This document shows positions 18,961 to 28,194 of a stretch of 64,000 bases of DNA, piece after piece. Position 1 is the stretch's first letter; each line of letters starts with the position of its first letter. This DNA comes from Synechococcus sp. RCC307 (GTDB lineage Bacteria > Cyanobacteriota > Cyanobacteriia > PCC-6307 > Cyanobiaceae): assembly GCA_000063525.1 (NCBI GenBank), contig CT978603.1, positions 1-64,000 on the forward strand, given 5' to 3'. Below the pieces are notes generated by a model. It was not told the DNA's origin and ran no database searches. It worked only from the letters and a program-made list of their open reading frames with translations. The position numbers and the translations under genes were made by a program.

Positions 18961-20209
18961 GGCGGGCTCGCCAGTGCCCTTGGTGGTGGCCGGAGGTGGG
19001 GCCGCTGGCTTCATGGCCGCGATCACTGCTGCTGAGGCTGGCGTGCCCCAGGTGCAGCTGTGGGAAGCCACGGCTGAGCCGTTGAGCAAGGTGCGCATCA
19101 GTGGCGGTGGCCGCTGCAATGTCACCCATGCCTGTTGGGACCCTCGGGAGTTGGTGGGCCATTACCCCCGCGGCAGCCGGCCCCTGCGCGGTCCATTCAG
19201 CCGTTTTGCCGCCGGTGATGCGGTCGCCTGGTTTGCCGATCGCGGCGTTGAGTTGGTGGAAGAGGCCGATGGGCGGATGTTTCCGGCCAGCAACCGCTCC
19301 AGCAGCGTGATTGAGGCGTTGCGCCAAGCAGCTCGCAGCGCAGGTGTGCAGCTGCTGCCCAAGCGCGCCTTGCAGGGGGTTCGGCCGATAGAGGGCGGTG
19401 GATTTGCGTTGCAAGCCCGCGGCGATTCCACCTCAGTGGTGGCGCAGCGGTTGCTGCTGGCCACAGGCGGCCACCCCAGCGGGCGGCAATTGGCTCAGGC
19501 GTTGGGCCATCAGGTGGTGGCTCCAGTGCCCTCGCTGTTCACCTTGCGGGTGCAGGCCCCGTGGTTGAACGCCTTGGCTGGTTTGAGCCAAAGCCCGGTG
19601 GCTATGGAACTCAGCGTGGGGGAGGAGCGCTTCCGCCAGCAGGGCATCGTGCTGCTCACCCATTGGGGCTTGAGTGGCCCAGGGGTGTTGCGGCTCACGG
19701 CCTTTGCAGCACGGGCCTTGCAGCAGCAGCGTTACCTGGCTGAGTTGCGGCTGAATTGGTGCGGTGGGATGAACGAATCGGTTGTGCGCGATGAGTTGAG
19801 CCAGGCCCGCCAGGGTCTGGCCAAAAAGCAATTGGCCAATGGCCGCCCGGAGCTGTTGATGCTGCTGCGGCGGCGGCTGTGGCTGGCGTTGCTTCAGCAG
19901 GCTGGTTTGGATCCAGCGCTGAGCTGGGCGGAACTGCCGCGCCGCGGTGAGCAGGCGTTGCTGGAATTGCTGCTGCGATGCCGCTTGCCAGTCACGGGCC
20001 GGGGTCCGTTTGGCGAGGAATTTGTCACCGCTGGTGGTGTGGAGCTCGGGGAAGTGAATTTGTCGTCGATGGAGAGCCGCTTGGTGGGCGGCCTCTATTT
20101 CGCCGGTGAGCTGCTGGACATTGATGGCGTTACCGGTGGTTTCAACTTCCAGCACTGTTGGAGCAGTGGCTGGATCGCTGGTCAGGCGATTGCTATGGGC
20201 CTCACTTGA
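18953..20209 (+). CDS. NAD(P)/FAD-dependent oxidoreductase (HI0933/BaiN family)
   Basis: The 418-residue flavoprotein begins with a dinucleotide-binding loop (VVAGGGAAGFMAAITAAEAG) and has the family signature KVRISGGGRCNVTH near residue 45. The C-terminal block GGVELGEVNLSSMES and LYFAGELLDIDGVTGGFN closes the FAD site. The family includes BaiN and proteins of unsettled substrate, so no specific reaction is claimed. ATG 18953 overlaps the msrB stop by 8 bases, so the two are translationally coupled. Its 3' end overlaps pilC tail to tail by 8 bases (20202-20209). Confidence 0.88.
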   Translation: MPEAGSPVPLVVAGGGAAGFMAAITAAEAGVPQVQLWEATAEPLSKVRISGGGRCNVTHACWDPRELVGHYPRGSRPLRGPFSRFAAGDAVAWFADRGVELVEEADGRMFPASNRSSSVIEALRQAARSAGVQLLPKRALQGVRPIEGGGFALQARGDSTSVVAQRLLLATGGHPSGRQLAQALGHQVVAPVPSLFTLRVQAPWLNALAGLSQSPVAMELSVGEERFRQQGIVLLTHWGLSGPGVLRLTAFAARALQQQRYLAELRLNWCGGMNESVVRDELSQARQGLAKKQLANGRPELLMLLRRRLWLALLQQAGLDPALSWAELPRRGEQALLELLLRCRLPVTGRGPFGEEFVTAGGVELGEVNLSSMESRLVGGLYFAGELLDIDGVTGGFNFQHCWSSGWIAGQAIAMGLT

Positions 20210-21434
20210 TGTTCTCGAACACGCTGAACATCGGCAGATACATGGCCAGCAGGATCGATCCCACGATTCCCCCCACCACCACGATCATGGCCGGCTCCAA
20301 CATGGCCGTCATGGCTTTGACGGTGGCAGCAATTTCGTCCTCATAGAAGTCCGCCACCTTCGAGAGCATGGCGTCCACTTCGCCGCTTTCTTCGCCGATC
20401 AGCAGCATGCTCATGGCCATCGAAGGGAACACCTTGCGGCGAGCTAAGGCCAGGCTCAAGGTGCCGCCTTCCTGCACCTCAACCTTGGCGCTTTCGATGG
20501 CTTCGGCCAGCACCCGGTTGCCGACGGTGTCACGCACGATGTCGAGGGCCATCAAAATCGGCACCCCTGCTCGCGTTAGGGAGCTGAAGGTGCGGCAGAA
20601 CTGGGCTGTGGCGGTTTTGCGAATCAGATCCCCAAACAGGGGCACCCGGAGCATCAGGCCATCCATGCGCCGGCGGCCAAGCTTGGTGCCGTAGGCCCGC
20701 TTCATCACAAACAGCAGCAGCAGCAGTCCGCCGGCCAAATACAGCGAAAAGCTTGAGCGCAGCAGGGCGCTGAGGTTCACCATCAACTGGGTGAAAGCTG
20801 GTAATTCAGCGCCGAGGTCTTCAAAGATCCCCGCAAAGGTGGGGATCAAAAAGATCGTCATGCCGAGGAACACGGCGATGGCGATCACTAGCACCGTCAC
20901 CGGATAGCCCAGGGCCCCGCGGATCTGGTTCTGCAACTTGGCGTTGTCTTCCAGCAATTTGGCTAGGCGTTTGAGCACCTCCTCCAGCACCCCGCCGGCT
21001 TCCCCGGCTTCCACCATTGCCACACTGAGGGCATCGAACACCTGGGGCCAGCGGCGCAGGGCCGATCCCAGTGAGGAGCCTTGGTTCACATCCAGTGACA
21101 GGCGCTGCAGCGCCCGCTTGAACATCGGCAGCTTTTGCTGCTCCGCCAGGATTTCCAGGCTGCGCACGATCGGCACCCCGGCGCTCACCAGTGCTGCCAT
21201 CTGACTGGCAAACACCGCTTTTTCTTTGACTCCGGGTGCTTTCTCCAGCGACAAGCTGAGGCCGCGCTGGACCTTCTCGCTGCTGCCGCTATCGGCTTTG
21301 AGGCTGAGGGCCAAGATGCCGCGCTTGCGCAGGTTGCGCTTGGCGCTGGCCAGGTCAGCAGCTTTGAGCTTGAGGCTTTTCTCCTTGCCGCGCCGGTCTT
21401 TGTAGGTGGCGATGAAGGCTTGGGTTGCCATCAC
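20202..21434 (-). CDS. pilC: Type IV pilus inner-membrane platform protein PilC
   Basis: PilC (GspF family) is the membrane platform around which the pilus motors work. The 410-residue protein has two T2SS-F domains, with membrane spans near 175-200, 225-245 and 375-400. The conserved motif FASQMAALVSAGVPIVRSLE is in the first domain and FCRTFSSLTRAGVPILMALD in the second. The start (ATG 21434) overlaps the pilT stop by 4 bases. It is the last gene of the pilB-pilT-pilC operon. Confidence 0.95.
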   Translation of the reverse strand: MMATQAFIATYKDRRGKEKSLKLKAADLASAKRNLRKRGILALSLKADSGSSEKVQRGLSLSLEKAPGVKEKAVFASQMAALVSAGVPIVRSLEILAEQQKLPMFKRALQRLSLDVNQGSSLGSALRRWPQVFDALSVAMVEAGEAGGVLEEVLKRLAKLLEDNAKLQNQIRGALGYPVTVLVIAIAVFLGMTIFLIPTFAGIFEDLGAELPAFTQLMVNLSALLRSSFSLYLAGGLLLLLFVMKRAYGTKLGRRRMDGLMLRVPLFGDLIRKTATAQFCRTFSSLTRAGVPILMALDIVRDTVGNRVLAEAIESAKVEVQEGGTLSLALARRKVFPSMAMSMLLIGEESGEVDAMLSKVADFYEDEIAATVKAMTAMLEPAMIVVVGGIVGSILLAMYLPMFSVFENIK

Positions 21435-22507
21435 GCCTCACCGAGCAACCGCATTAGTTCATCGGGTTTGCTGGCTTTGCTCAAGGCTTCACCCCGCTCC
21501 ACTTGGCCGCCATCCACCAGGTTGGCCAGGGCGCGCTCGAGGGTTTGCATGCCGTATTGGCCGCCGGTTTGCAGCTGCGAATAGATCTGGGCTGTTTTGC
21601 CTTCGCGAATCAAGTTCGCCAGGGCCGGGGTGTTGACCATGATTTCTTGGGCCATCACGCGGCCAAAGGCGCCGGGAGGTGGATTGAGCCGGCGGCAGAG
21701 GGTTTGAGCAAACACGGCCACCAGGCTGCCGCTGAGTTGCACGCGGATCTGGGTTTGTTGCTCCGGCGGAAACACATCCACCATGCGATCCACCGTTTGC
21801 GCTGCTGAGCTGGTGTGCAGGGTGCCAAACACCAAATGGCCTGTTTCTGCGGCGGTGATGGCGAGCTGGATGGTTTCCAGATCACGCAGTTCCCCCACCA
21901 GGATCACGTCCGGGTCTTCCCGCAGGGCGGCCTTAAGGGCATTGGCAAAGCTGCGGGTGTCTTCACCGAGCTCACGCTGGTGAATCACGCTGCGCTCTGA
22001 CTTGTACACAAACTCAATCGGGTCTTCCACCGTGAGGATGTGTTCGGCCCGCTGTTGGTTGATGTGGTTTAGCAGCGCCGCCAGGGTGGTGGTTTTGCCT
22101 GAGCCGGTGGGCCCGGTCACCAGCACCAACCCCCGCGGCCGCTCGCTGATCTCGCGCACGACATCAGGCAGGCCGAGTTGCTGAAGGCTGGGGATGCTGC
22201 TGCCCAGGGCCCGCAGGCAGGCGGCATAGCAACCCTTTTCCCGGTAGACGTTGACCCGAAAGCGGGCTACGCCTTTGAGCCCGTAGGAGCAGTCCAGCTC
22301 CCAGTTCTGCTCCAGCTGCTTGCGCTGGTTGTTGTTGAGCAGGCTGAAGATCAAGCGGTTGCAGCTTTCCTCGGCCAGCGGCGCCTCATGCATGGGCTTC
22401 AAGGCACCACTGAAGCGGCCATAAGGCGGCAATCCGGCGGAAAGGTGCAGATCGCTGCCCCCTTTCTCCACCAATTGCTCCATCAGGGTTTCGATCTGCA
22501 GCTCCAT
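21431..22507 (-). CDS. pilT: Type IV pilus retraction ATPase PilT
   Basis: PilT is the hexameric ATPase that depolymerises the pilus for twitching and DNA uptake. In the 358-residue protein, Walker A GPTGSGKT is at 132-139, the Asp/His box and Walker B follow (VEDPIEFVY, ALREDPDVILVGELRD), and the PilT-specific AIRNLIRE motif appears as ALANLIREGK. ATG 22507 (MELQIETLMEQLVEKGGSDL) is the usual PilT N-terminus and lies 17 bases after the pilB stop. Pilus subunit genes are not in the window. Confidence 0.96.
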   Translation of the reverse strand: MELQIETLMEQLVEKGGSDLHLSAGLPPYGRFSGALKPMHEAPLAEESCNRLIFSLLNNNQRKQLEQNWELDCSYGLKGVARFRVNVYREKGCYAACLRALGSSIPSLQQLGLPDVVREISERPRGLVLVTGPTGSGKTTTLAALLNHINQQRAEHILTVEDPIEFVYKSERSVIHQRELGEDTRSFANALKAALREDPDVILVGELRDLETIQLAITAAETGHLVFGTLHTSSAAQTVDRMVDVFPPEQQTQIRVQLSGSLVAVFAQTLCRRLNPPPGAFGRVMAQEIMVNTPALANLIREGKTAQIYSQLQTGGQYGMQTLERALANLVDGGQVERGEALSKASKPDELMRLLGEA

Positions 22508-22524
22508 GGCTCGCTCTGGTGCCC

Positions 22525-23925
22525 CTATCTCTGCAGTGTGCCCCTGGGAGTTAGGCAATAGGGGCAATCCAGCCATTCATCGCGCAGTCCGGCCCCGCAG
22601 CCCACGCAGGTGGCGGTGCTGAGGTTGCGGGCCCTGATCTCCTGCTCGAGGCCGGAGTCCGTCAGCAGCACCCGCTCCACCTCCTCCAGGCTGGTGTGGC
22701 CTTGGCGGGCCAGTTCCAGCCCGTAGCCCAGCAGCGTTTTCATGCCATTGCTGAGGGCCAGGTGGCGCAGCTGGTCGGTGCCGGCGCCTTGGCCGATGGC
22801 TTCCGCCATCACCTCATTGACGCGCATCACCTCATACACGCCGATGCGGCCCTTGTAACCCAGGCCATGGCAATGGCTGCAGGTGTTGTTGGCAGGAGGT
22901 TGGAAAAAGCTGATGGAGCTGTTTTGGCTGGCTTCTAAACCGAAGCGGGCCAGGGTGGCTTCTTTGGGTTGGTAGGGCTGGCGGCAGTGGGTGCAGAGCT
23001 TGCGCAGCAACCGCTGGGAGAGCACGCCGATCAGTGAGGCGCTCAGCAGGTAGGTCTCCACCCCCATCTCCTCGAGCCGGGCTACAGCACTGGGCGCGTC
23101 GTTGCAGTGCAACGTTGTGAGCACCAGGTGGCCGGTGAGCGCGGCCTCCAGCGCGGTTTTGGCCGTCTCCAGATCGCGCGTTTCCCCAACCAGCAACACA
23201 TCGGGGTCTTGGCGCATGAAGGCCCGCAGGGCCTTGGCGAAGTCCACCCCCTTTTCGCGGTTGACCTGGGTTTGCGTGATCCCAGCCAGGGTGTATTCGA
23301 TCGGGTCTTCCACCGTGGAGATGTTGAGCCCGGGATCGTTGCGCTCGGCCAGCAGCGAGTAGAGGGTGGTGGATTTTCCTGAGCCGGTTGGGCCTGTGAC
23401 GAGAAGGATTCCGTAGGGCTTGCTGCCCATGTCACGCACCTCGGCCAAGGCCTGGGAGTCGGTGATGAGTAGATCAAGCCCCAGTTCGGTGGCACTGGAA
23501 TCCAGCAGCCGCAGCACAATTTTTTCGCCGAAGCGGCTTGGCAGCACGCTGACGCGGAAATCAACGGTGTTGCCTTGATACCGCCGGCGAATGCGGCCGT
23601 CTTGGGGTTGGCGGCGCTCGGCGATGTCCAGGTCCGCCATGATTTTGAAGCGGCTGGTGAGTGCCGGAATTACCTTGGCCGGCAGGGTTTCAAAAGCGTT
23701 CTGCAGCACGCCATCAAGCCGCAGCCGCACATGCAGTCCGTCCTCCTGCGGTTCGATATGGATGTCGCTGGCCTGGCGGCTGAGGGCTTGCACCAAGATG
23801 CGATCCGCCAGCTGAATCACCGGCGAGGCGTCGCGATCGTTGGCGCTCTCCACCAGGTCCGGCCCATCCGGCGGCGGCGGCGGCGCGAAGCTTTCAAAGC
23901 TCTCGTCGAGTTCGAAGCGTTCCAA
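22525..23925 (-). CDS. pilB: Type IV pilus extension ATPase PilB with C-terminal zinc ribbon
   Basis: PilB powers pilus assembly. The ATPase core has Walker [10 protein letters not shown], Asp box VEDPIEYTL, Walker [14 protein letters not shown] and the tetra-cysteine element CTHCRQPY / [15 protein letters not shown] 23925 is proposed as start because a strong Shine-Dalgarno (GAGGAG) precedes it; ATG 24018 is in frame but overlaps the divergent grpE leader closely. Either way the protein (466-497 residues) lacks most of the N-terminal MshEN domain of typical PilB. After the core it carries a second zinc motif, CxxC-X10-CxxC, in the last 30 residues, which is not part of standard PilB. Confidence 0.9.
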   Translation of the reverse strand: MERFELDESFESFAPPPPPDGPDLVESANDRDASPVIQLADRILVQALSRQASDIHIEPQEDGLHVRLRLDGVLQNAFETLPAKVIPALTSRFKIMADLDIAERRQPQDGRIRRRYQGNTVDFRVSVLPSRFGEKIVLRLLDSSATELGLDLLITDSQALAEVRDMGSKPYGILLVTGPTGSGKSTTLYSLLAERNDPGLNISTVEDPIEYTLAGITQTQVNREKGVDFAKALRAFMRQDPDVLLVGETRDLETAKTALEAALTGHLVLTTLHCNDAPSAVARLEEMGVETYLLSASLIGVLSQRLLRKLCTHCRQPYQPKEATLARFGLEASQNSSISFFQPPANNTCSHCHGLGYKGRIGVYEVMRVNEVMAEAIGQGAGTDQLRHLALSNGMKTLLGYGLELARQGHTSLEEVERVLLTDSGLEQEIRARNLSTATCVGCGAGLRDEWLDCPYCLTPRGTLQR

Positions 23926-24029
23926 CGCTGCTCCTCGGACTGTCTCTGCTTTCAGGATGGCTGGGTTTTCCGACCTTGATCCAGGGGTCGGCGTCCCAGC
24001 AACATGGCAGGACTGCACGCGTTGCCCCG

Positions 24030-24716
24030 ATGACCGCCGAGCCTCCTACTTCCCCCTCTCCCTCCGAGGCTGAAGTCAGCGTGGAGGATCAGCAACAACC
24101 CATGGCTGAGGCTCAAGTCGAGCAGCCTGCCGCTGACGCTGCTGCAGCGGAGCCAGAGACCACTGCTGAGGCCCCTGAAGCCACGGCTGAGAGCGGTGAT
24201 GGCGCGGCTGCTTTGGAGGCTGAGCTCACGGCTTTGCGCCAGGAACACGAGACCGTGCGCAGTCAATACATGCGCATCGCGGCTGATTTCGACAACTTCC
24301 GCAAGCGCCAGCAACGGGACGCTGAAGATCTCAAGCTGCAGCTCACCTGCAGCACCCTCGGCGAGATCTTGCCTGTGGTCGACAACTTTGAGCGGGCCCG
24401 TCAGCAGTTGAATCCTGAGGGTGAAGAGGCTCAAGCCCTGCACCGCAGTTATCAGGGGCTCTACAAGCAGCTGGTGGATGTGCTCAAGCAGCTGGGTGTC
24501 TCGCCCATGCGCGTGGAAGGTGAACCCTTTGATCCCACCCTGCACGAGGCCGTGCTGCGGGAGCCCAGCGATGCCCATTCCGAAGATGTGGTGATGGAAG
24601 AGCTGCAGCGGGGTTATCACCTCGATGGCCGCGTGCTGCGCCACGCCATGGTCAAGGTGTCGATGGGTCCAGGTCCCGCGGCGGCCCCGGAGTCAGCTCC
24701 GGCTGAGGGCAACTGA
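24030..24716 (+). CDS. grpE: Nucleotide exchange factor GrpE
   Basis: GrpE releases ADP from DnaK. The 228-residue protein has an acidic, Ala/Glu-rich disordered N-terminus (about 1-70), the long dimerising helix (about 75-135, with [18 protein letters not shown]) and the beta domain ([17 protein letters not shown]). ATG 24030 ([10 protein letters not shown]) is chosen because the frame upstream overlaps pilB. The stop overlaps the dnaJ start (TGATG), so the two chaperone genes are coupled. Confidence 0.96.
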   Translation: MTAEPPTSPSPSEAEVSVEDQQQPMAEAQVEQPAADAAAAEPETTAEAPEATAESGDGAAALEAELTALRQEHETVRSQYMRIAADFDNFRKRQQRDAEDLKLQLTCSTLGEILPVVDNFERARQQLNPEGEEAQALHRSYQGLYKQLVDVLKQLGVSPMRVEGEPFDPTLHEAVLREPSDAHSEDVVMEELQRGYHLDGRVLRHAMVKVSMGPGPAAAPESAPAEGN

Positions 24717-25825
24717 TGGCGGATTACTACCAGCTGCTGGGTGTTGATCGTGATGCTGATGCCGACACGCTGAAGCGCGCCTACAGGCGCATGGCGCGTC
24801 AGTACCACCCGGATGTCAACAAGGATCCTGGCGCTGAGGAGAAGTTCAAGGAGATTGGCCGCGCCTATGAGGTGCTGGGGGATCCCCAAACCCGCGCCCG
24901 TTACGACCAGTTCGGTGAAGCCGGCGTGTCTGGGGCGGCCGGCGGCATGCCCGACATGGGTGATATGGGCGGCTTTGCCGACCTGTTTGAGACGTTCTTC
25001 AGCGGCTTTGGCGGCTCAGCTGGTGGCCCCCAACGGCAACGGGGCCCTCGGCAAGGCGACGACCTGCGCTTTGACCTCAACATCAGCTTCCGCGATGCGG
25101 TCTTTGGCGGCGAGAAGGAGATTCAGATCCGCCATCTGGAAACCTGCGGCACCTGCAATGGCAGCGGCGCCAAGAAGGGTTCAGGCCCTGTGACTTGCAG
25201 CACCTGCGGTGGTGCTGGCCAGGTGCGCCGGGCCACGCGCACGCCGTTTGGCACCTTCACCCAAGTAGCCCCCTGCCCAGCTTGTGAAGGCACCGGTCAG
25301 GTGATTGCTGATCCTTGCCCCGATTGCAGCGGCCAAGGGGTGCAGCAGGTGCGCAAGCGTCTACGGGTCAACATCCCAGCGGGCGTTGATTCCGGTACGC
25401 GGCTGCGGGTGAGCGGCGAGGGCAATGCCGGCCAGCGGGGAGCTCAGGCGGGGGATTTGTATGTGGTGCTGTATGTCCAAAGCGATTCCAAGCTGCGCCG
25501 CGATGGCATCAACATCCACTCCGAGCTGAAGATCAGTTACCTGCAAGGAATCCTTGGCGACAAGGTGCAGGTCGACACGGTGGATGGCCCTGTGGAGTTG
25601 CCCATTCCCGCCGGCACGCAGCCCGGTGCGGTGCTGACGTTGAAAGATCACGGCGTGCCCCGGTTGGGCAACCCAGTGGCGCGGGGTAATCACCTGTTCA
25701 CCATCAACGTGCAGTTGCCCGGCAAGCTCGAACCCCGTGAGCGCGAGCTATTGCAGGAACTGGCCTCAATCTCCACCTCCCATCCCAAGGGCAAAGGTGG
25801 TTTGTTTGGCGGCCTGTTCAGTTAG
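24716..25825 (+). CDS. dnaJ: Chaperone DnaJ
   Basis: DnaJ stimulates DnaK and delivers substrates. The J domain has the HPD triad at 31-33, a Gly/Phe-rich linker follows (about 70-110), then four zinc-finger repeats starting near 144 ([32 protein letters not shown]), and the substrate-binding C-terminal domains. At 369 residues it is a complete type I DnaJ. It starts inside the grpE stop and ends directly before the tusA-like gene. Confidence 0.97.
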   Translation: MADYYQLLGVDRDADADTLKRAYRRMARQYHPDVNKDPGAEEKFKEIGRAYEVLGDPQTRARYDQFGEAGVSGAAGGMPDMGDMGGFADLFETFFSGFGGSAGGPQRQRGPRQGDDLRFDLNISFRDAVFGGEKEIQIRHLETCGTCNGSGAKKGSGPVTCSTCGGAGQVRRATRTPFGTFTQVAPCPACEGTGQVIADPCPDCSGQGVQQVRKRLRVNIPAGVDSGTRLRVSGEGNAGQRGAQAGDLYVVLYVQSDSKLRRDGINIHSELKISYLQGILGDKVQVDTVDGPVELPIPAGTQPGAVLTLKDHGVPRLGNPVARGNHLFTINVQLPGKLEPRERELLQELASISTSHPKGKGGLFGGLFS

Positions 25826-26053
25826 ATGGACTTACGGGGCACCCCTTGCCCGTTGAATTTCATCCGCACGCAGCTGGCCCTTGAGAAGTTGGCCAGCGGT
25901 GAGCAGCTTGAGGTGCTCCTGGATGCCGGTGAACCCGACGCGTTGGTGTCTGCGGCCCTACAGGGAGATGGTGCGGCCGCGGCGCTCGTGCAGGAGATGC
26001 AGCGGCAACAACAGAGTGATGGCTCGGTGCGGTTGTTGATCATCCGTGCTTGA
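25826..26053 (+). CDS. TusA/SirA-like sulfur-carrier protein
   Basis: This 75-residue protein starts MDLRGTPCPLNFIRTQLAL, with the active cysteine (Cys8) in CPLN where TusA proteins usually have CPxP. TusA-family proteins pass persulfide sulfur for tRNA thiolation, molybdopterin or other thio-cofactors. The start directly follows the dnaJ stop, and the last 8 bases overlap rsgA, so it sits inside a dnaJ-tusA-rsgA transcript. The partner desulfurase is not in the window, and the exact acceptor is unknown. Confidence 0.85.
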   Translation: MDLRGTPCPLNFIRTQLALEKLASGEQLEVLLDAGEPDALVSAALQGDGAAAALVQEMQRQQQSDGSVRLLIIRA

Positions 26054-26912
26054 ACCCTTCGCTGCCCAGGTGATGGCCTTGGAGGCCAACTACCTGCGGG
26101 TGCGCCTCGATCATCCCGGCCCCGATGGGCGACGGTTGTTGCTTTGCACCCGCCGGGCTCGCTTGGCCCATGGCGGCTTGAAGGTGATGGTGGGCGACCG
26201 GGTTGGCGTCGAGGGTTGCGATTGGATTGAAGGCCGCGCGGCGGTGGGGTCCTTGGAGCCCCGCCGCAATCAATTGCAGCGCCCAGCCTTAGCCAATGTG
26301 GATCAGGTGCTGGTGGTCATGGCTTTGGCGCAGCCAGCCATCGATCCTGAGAGCCTCAGCCGCTTTTTACTGAGCGCTGAAACCGCCGGCGCCGAGGTGA
26401 TCCCGGTGTTGAGTAAGGCGGATTTGGTGTCCGATCAGCAGCAGCAGCAATGGCTGGATCGCCTGGTGGGCTGGGGGTATCAGGCCCTGGCGATCAGCCG
26501 CCATGATCCTGCTGGCTTAGCGGCTCTTGAGGATCGGTTGAGTCGTGGGGTGGCGGTGCTGTGTGGTCCCAGCGGTGTGGGTAAAAGCAGCCTGCTCAAT
26601 GCCTTGGTGCCTGAACTGCAGCTCCGCACCGCGGCTGTCTCCGGCAAGTTGCAGCGCGGTCGCCACACCACTCGCCATGTGGAACTGCATGATCTGCCAG
26701 CGGGCGGACTCTTGGCGGACACCCCGGGGTTCAATCGACCGGAGTTGCCTGCCGATCCTGAGCTTGTGGCGCAACTCTTCCCTGAAATCCGCCAGCAGCT
26801 GGAGGCCGGCGTGCGCTGCCGATTTCGCAACTGCCGTCACCTGCAGGAGCCGGGTTGCGGCTTGCAGCGGCAATGGGAGCGCTACCCCAGTTACGTGGAG
26901 CTGATGGGCTGA
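26046..26912 (+). CDS. rsgA: Ribosome small-subunit GTPase RsgA
   Basis: RsgA is a circularly permuted GTPase that helps mature the 30S subunit. The 288-residue protein has an OB-fold N-terminus, G4 (SKAD) ahead of G1 (GPSGVGKSSLLN, from about 174), then DTPGF as G3, in the permuted order. A C-terminal zinc motif is visible in CRFRNCRHLQEPGC. The GTG start at 26046 overlaps the tusA-like gene by 8 bases. It converges with ybaB, with one base between the stop codons. Confidence 0.95.
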   Translation: MLEPFAAQVMALEANYLRVRLDHPGPDGRRLLLCTRRARLAHGGLKVMVGDRVGVEGCDWIEGRAAVGSLEPRRNQLQRPALANVDQVLVVMALAQPAIDPESLSRFLLSAETAGAEVIPVLSKADLVSDQQQQQWLDRLVGWGYQALAISRHDPAGLAALEDRLSRGVAVLCGPSGVGKSSLLNALVPELQLRTAAVSGKLQRGRHTTRHVELHDLPAGGLLADTPGFNRPELPADPELVAQLFPEIRQQLEAGVRCRFRNCRHLQEPGCGLQRQWERYPSYVELMG

Positions 26913-26913
26913 T

Positions 26914-27249
26914 TCAGCCCCCCAGCCCTGGCAGGTTTAGTCCGCCAGTGAGTTCTTCCATCCGCTCTTTCATGGTCGCGGTGGATTGGGCGTAGGCGTT
27001 TTGGAGTGCTTCGAGGGTGGCTGCTTCGGTGGCTTCTTGGCCGCTGGCCAACAGCTCGGGCGCCAGGCGCACCCGCAGGGGCTGTTGGTTGCCGGATAGC
27101 CAAATGCTGGCCTTCCCGTCGACGCTGCTGCCCTCGATCTCCATGGCATCGAGCTCTTCTTGCAGTTTCTGAGCGTCCTGCTGGATTTGCTGAGCTTTTT
27201 TGAACGCTTCTGTCAGCTGACCGAAGTTGGGGAGACCGAATCCAGCCAT
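26914..27249 (-). CDS. YbaB/EbfC family nucleoid-associated protein
   Basis: The 111-residue protein matches the YbaB/EbfC family: small, helical, with [20 protein letters not shown] near 15-35 and a central beta element ([19 protein letters not shown]). Members bind DNA as tweezer-shaped dimers and shape the nucleoid. In most bacteria ybaB follows dnaX; here it instead precedes murB on the minus strand with a 24-base gap. Confidence 0.88.
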   Translation of the reverse strand: MAGFGLPNFGQLTEAFKKAQQIQQDAQKLQEELDAMEIEGSSVDGKASIWLSGNQQPLRVRLAPELLASGQEATEAATLEALQNAYAQSTATMKERMEELTGGLNLPGLGG

Positions 27250-27273
27250 GCCAAAAAAGAAGGGCTCGCCAGG

Positions 27274-28191
27274 TTAGGCCGCAGCTGCCTGGGAATTGGC
27301 GAAGCAACCCAGCCGCATCACCTCAGGATGCAACTGCAGCCCATGGGCTTGCTTCACCACCGCCTGAACATGGCGAATCAAGGCATCCATGTCGGCGGCT
27401 TGGGCGTTGCCAGTGTTGACGATGAAATTGGCGTGCAGGGTGGAGACTTCCGCGCCACCAATGCGGTGACCCTTTAAACCCAGGCCCTCGATCAGCCGCC
27501 CTGCTTTTTGGGGTTCGGGGTTGCGAAACACACTGCCGCAGCTGGGAAGTTGATAGGGCTGGGTGCTGGTGCGTTTGTGGAGATTGCTGCTGGTGCGAGC
27601 GCTGAGTTCGCTGGGGTCGACGCCCGCTTGAAGCCTGAAACGGGCTGAGAGCACCACCAATGCTTCGCTCTGCAGAGCGCTGTGGCGGTAGTCGTAATCC
27701 AGCTCGTTGCAGCTCATGCGCCGGGTTTGGCCGCTGCTGGGATCCAGCACGGTGGCATCGATCAGGCTTTCGGCGATGCAACCCCCTTGGGCTCCAGCGT
27801 TCATCACGACTGCGCCGCCCACGGTTCCGGGAATTCCAACCGACCACTCCAGTCCGCTCAAGCCGGCCTTCGCAGCCCGCCGGGCCAGCGTTGGCAATGG
27901 TTCACCGGCCTGGGCTTCGATGATTCCGGTGGTGGGGTCCAGCTGTGATCCCTGCAATCGGCGGCTGCAGATCACCAGGCCAGCAAGGCCCTCGTCGCTG
28001 ATCAGCAGGTTGGAGCCAGCTCCGATGAAGCGCATCGGCAGCTGCTGCCCCCTGCCCCAATGCACCAGGGCTTCGAGGTGATCGCTGCTGTCGGGTTCCG
28101 CGAAAAAGTCGGCAGCTCCGCCCACCTTCCAGGTGGTGAAGTCCCCCAGGGGCACGTCTTTGCGCAGGTTGAGATCGGCGGGGATCTCCAT
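27274..28191 (-). CDS. murB: UDP-N-acetylenolpyruvoylglucosamine reductase MurB
   Basis: MurB makes UDP-MurNAc with FAD and NADPH. In the 305-residue protein the FAD-binding part has [13 protein letters not shown] and [11 protein letters not shown]; the catalytic serine region is SCGSVFRNP, and a late Glu lies in LHPEVMRLG. The length is that of type II MurB (about 300). It lies 3 bases after murC on the same strand, so murC-murB form one operon. Confidence 0.96.
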   Translation of the reverse strand: MEIPADLNLRKDVPLGDFTTWKVGGAADFFAEPDSSDHLEALVHWGRGQQLPMRFIGAGSNLLISDEGLAGLVICSRRLQGSQLDPTTGIIEAQAGEPLPTLARRAAKAGLSGLEWSVGIPGTVGGAVVMNAGAQGGCIAESLIDATVLDPSSGQTRRMSCNELDYDYRHSALQSEALVVLSARFRLQAGVDPSELSARTSSNLHKRTSTQPYQLPSCGSVFRNPEPQKAGRLIEGLGLKGHRIGGAEVSTLHANFIVNTGNAQAADMDALIRHVQAVVKQAHGLQLHPEVMRLGCFANSQAAAA

Positions 28192-28194
28192 GGT

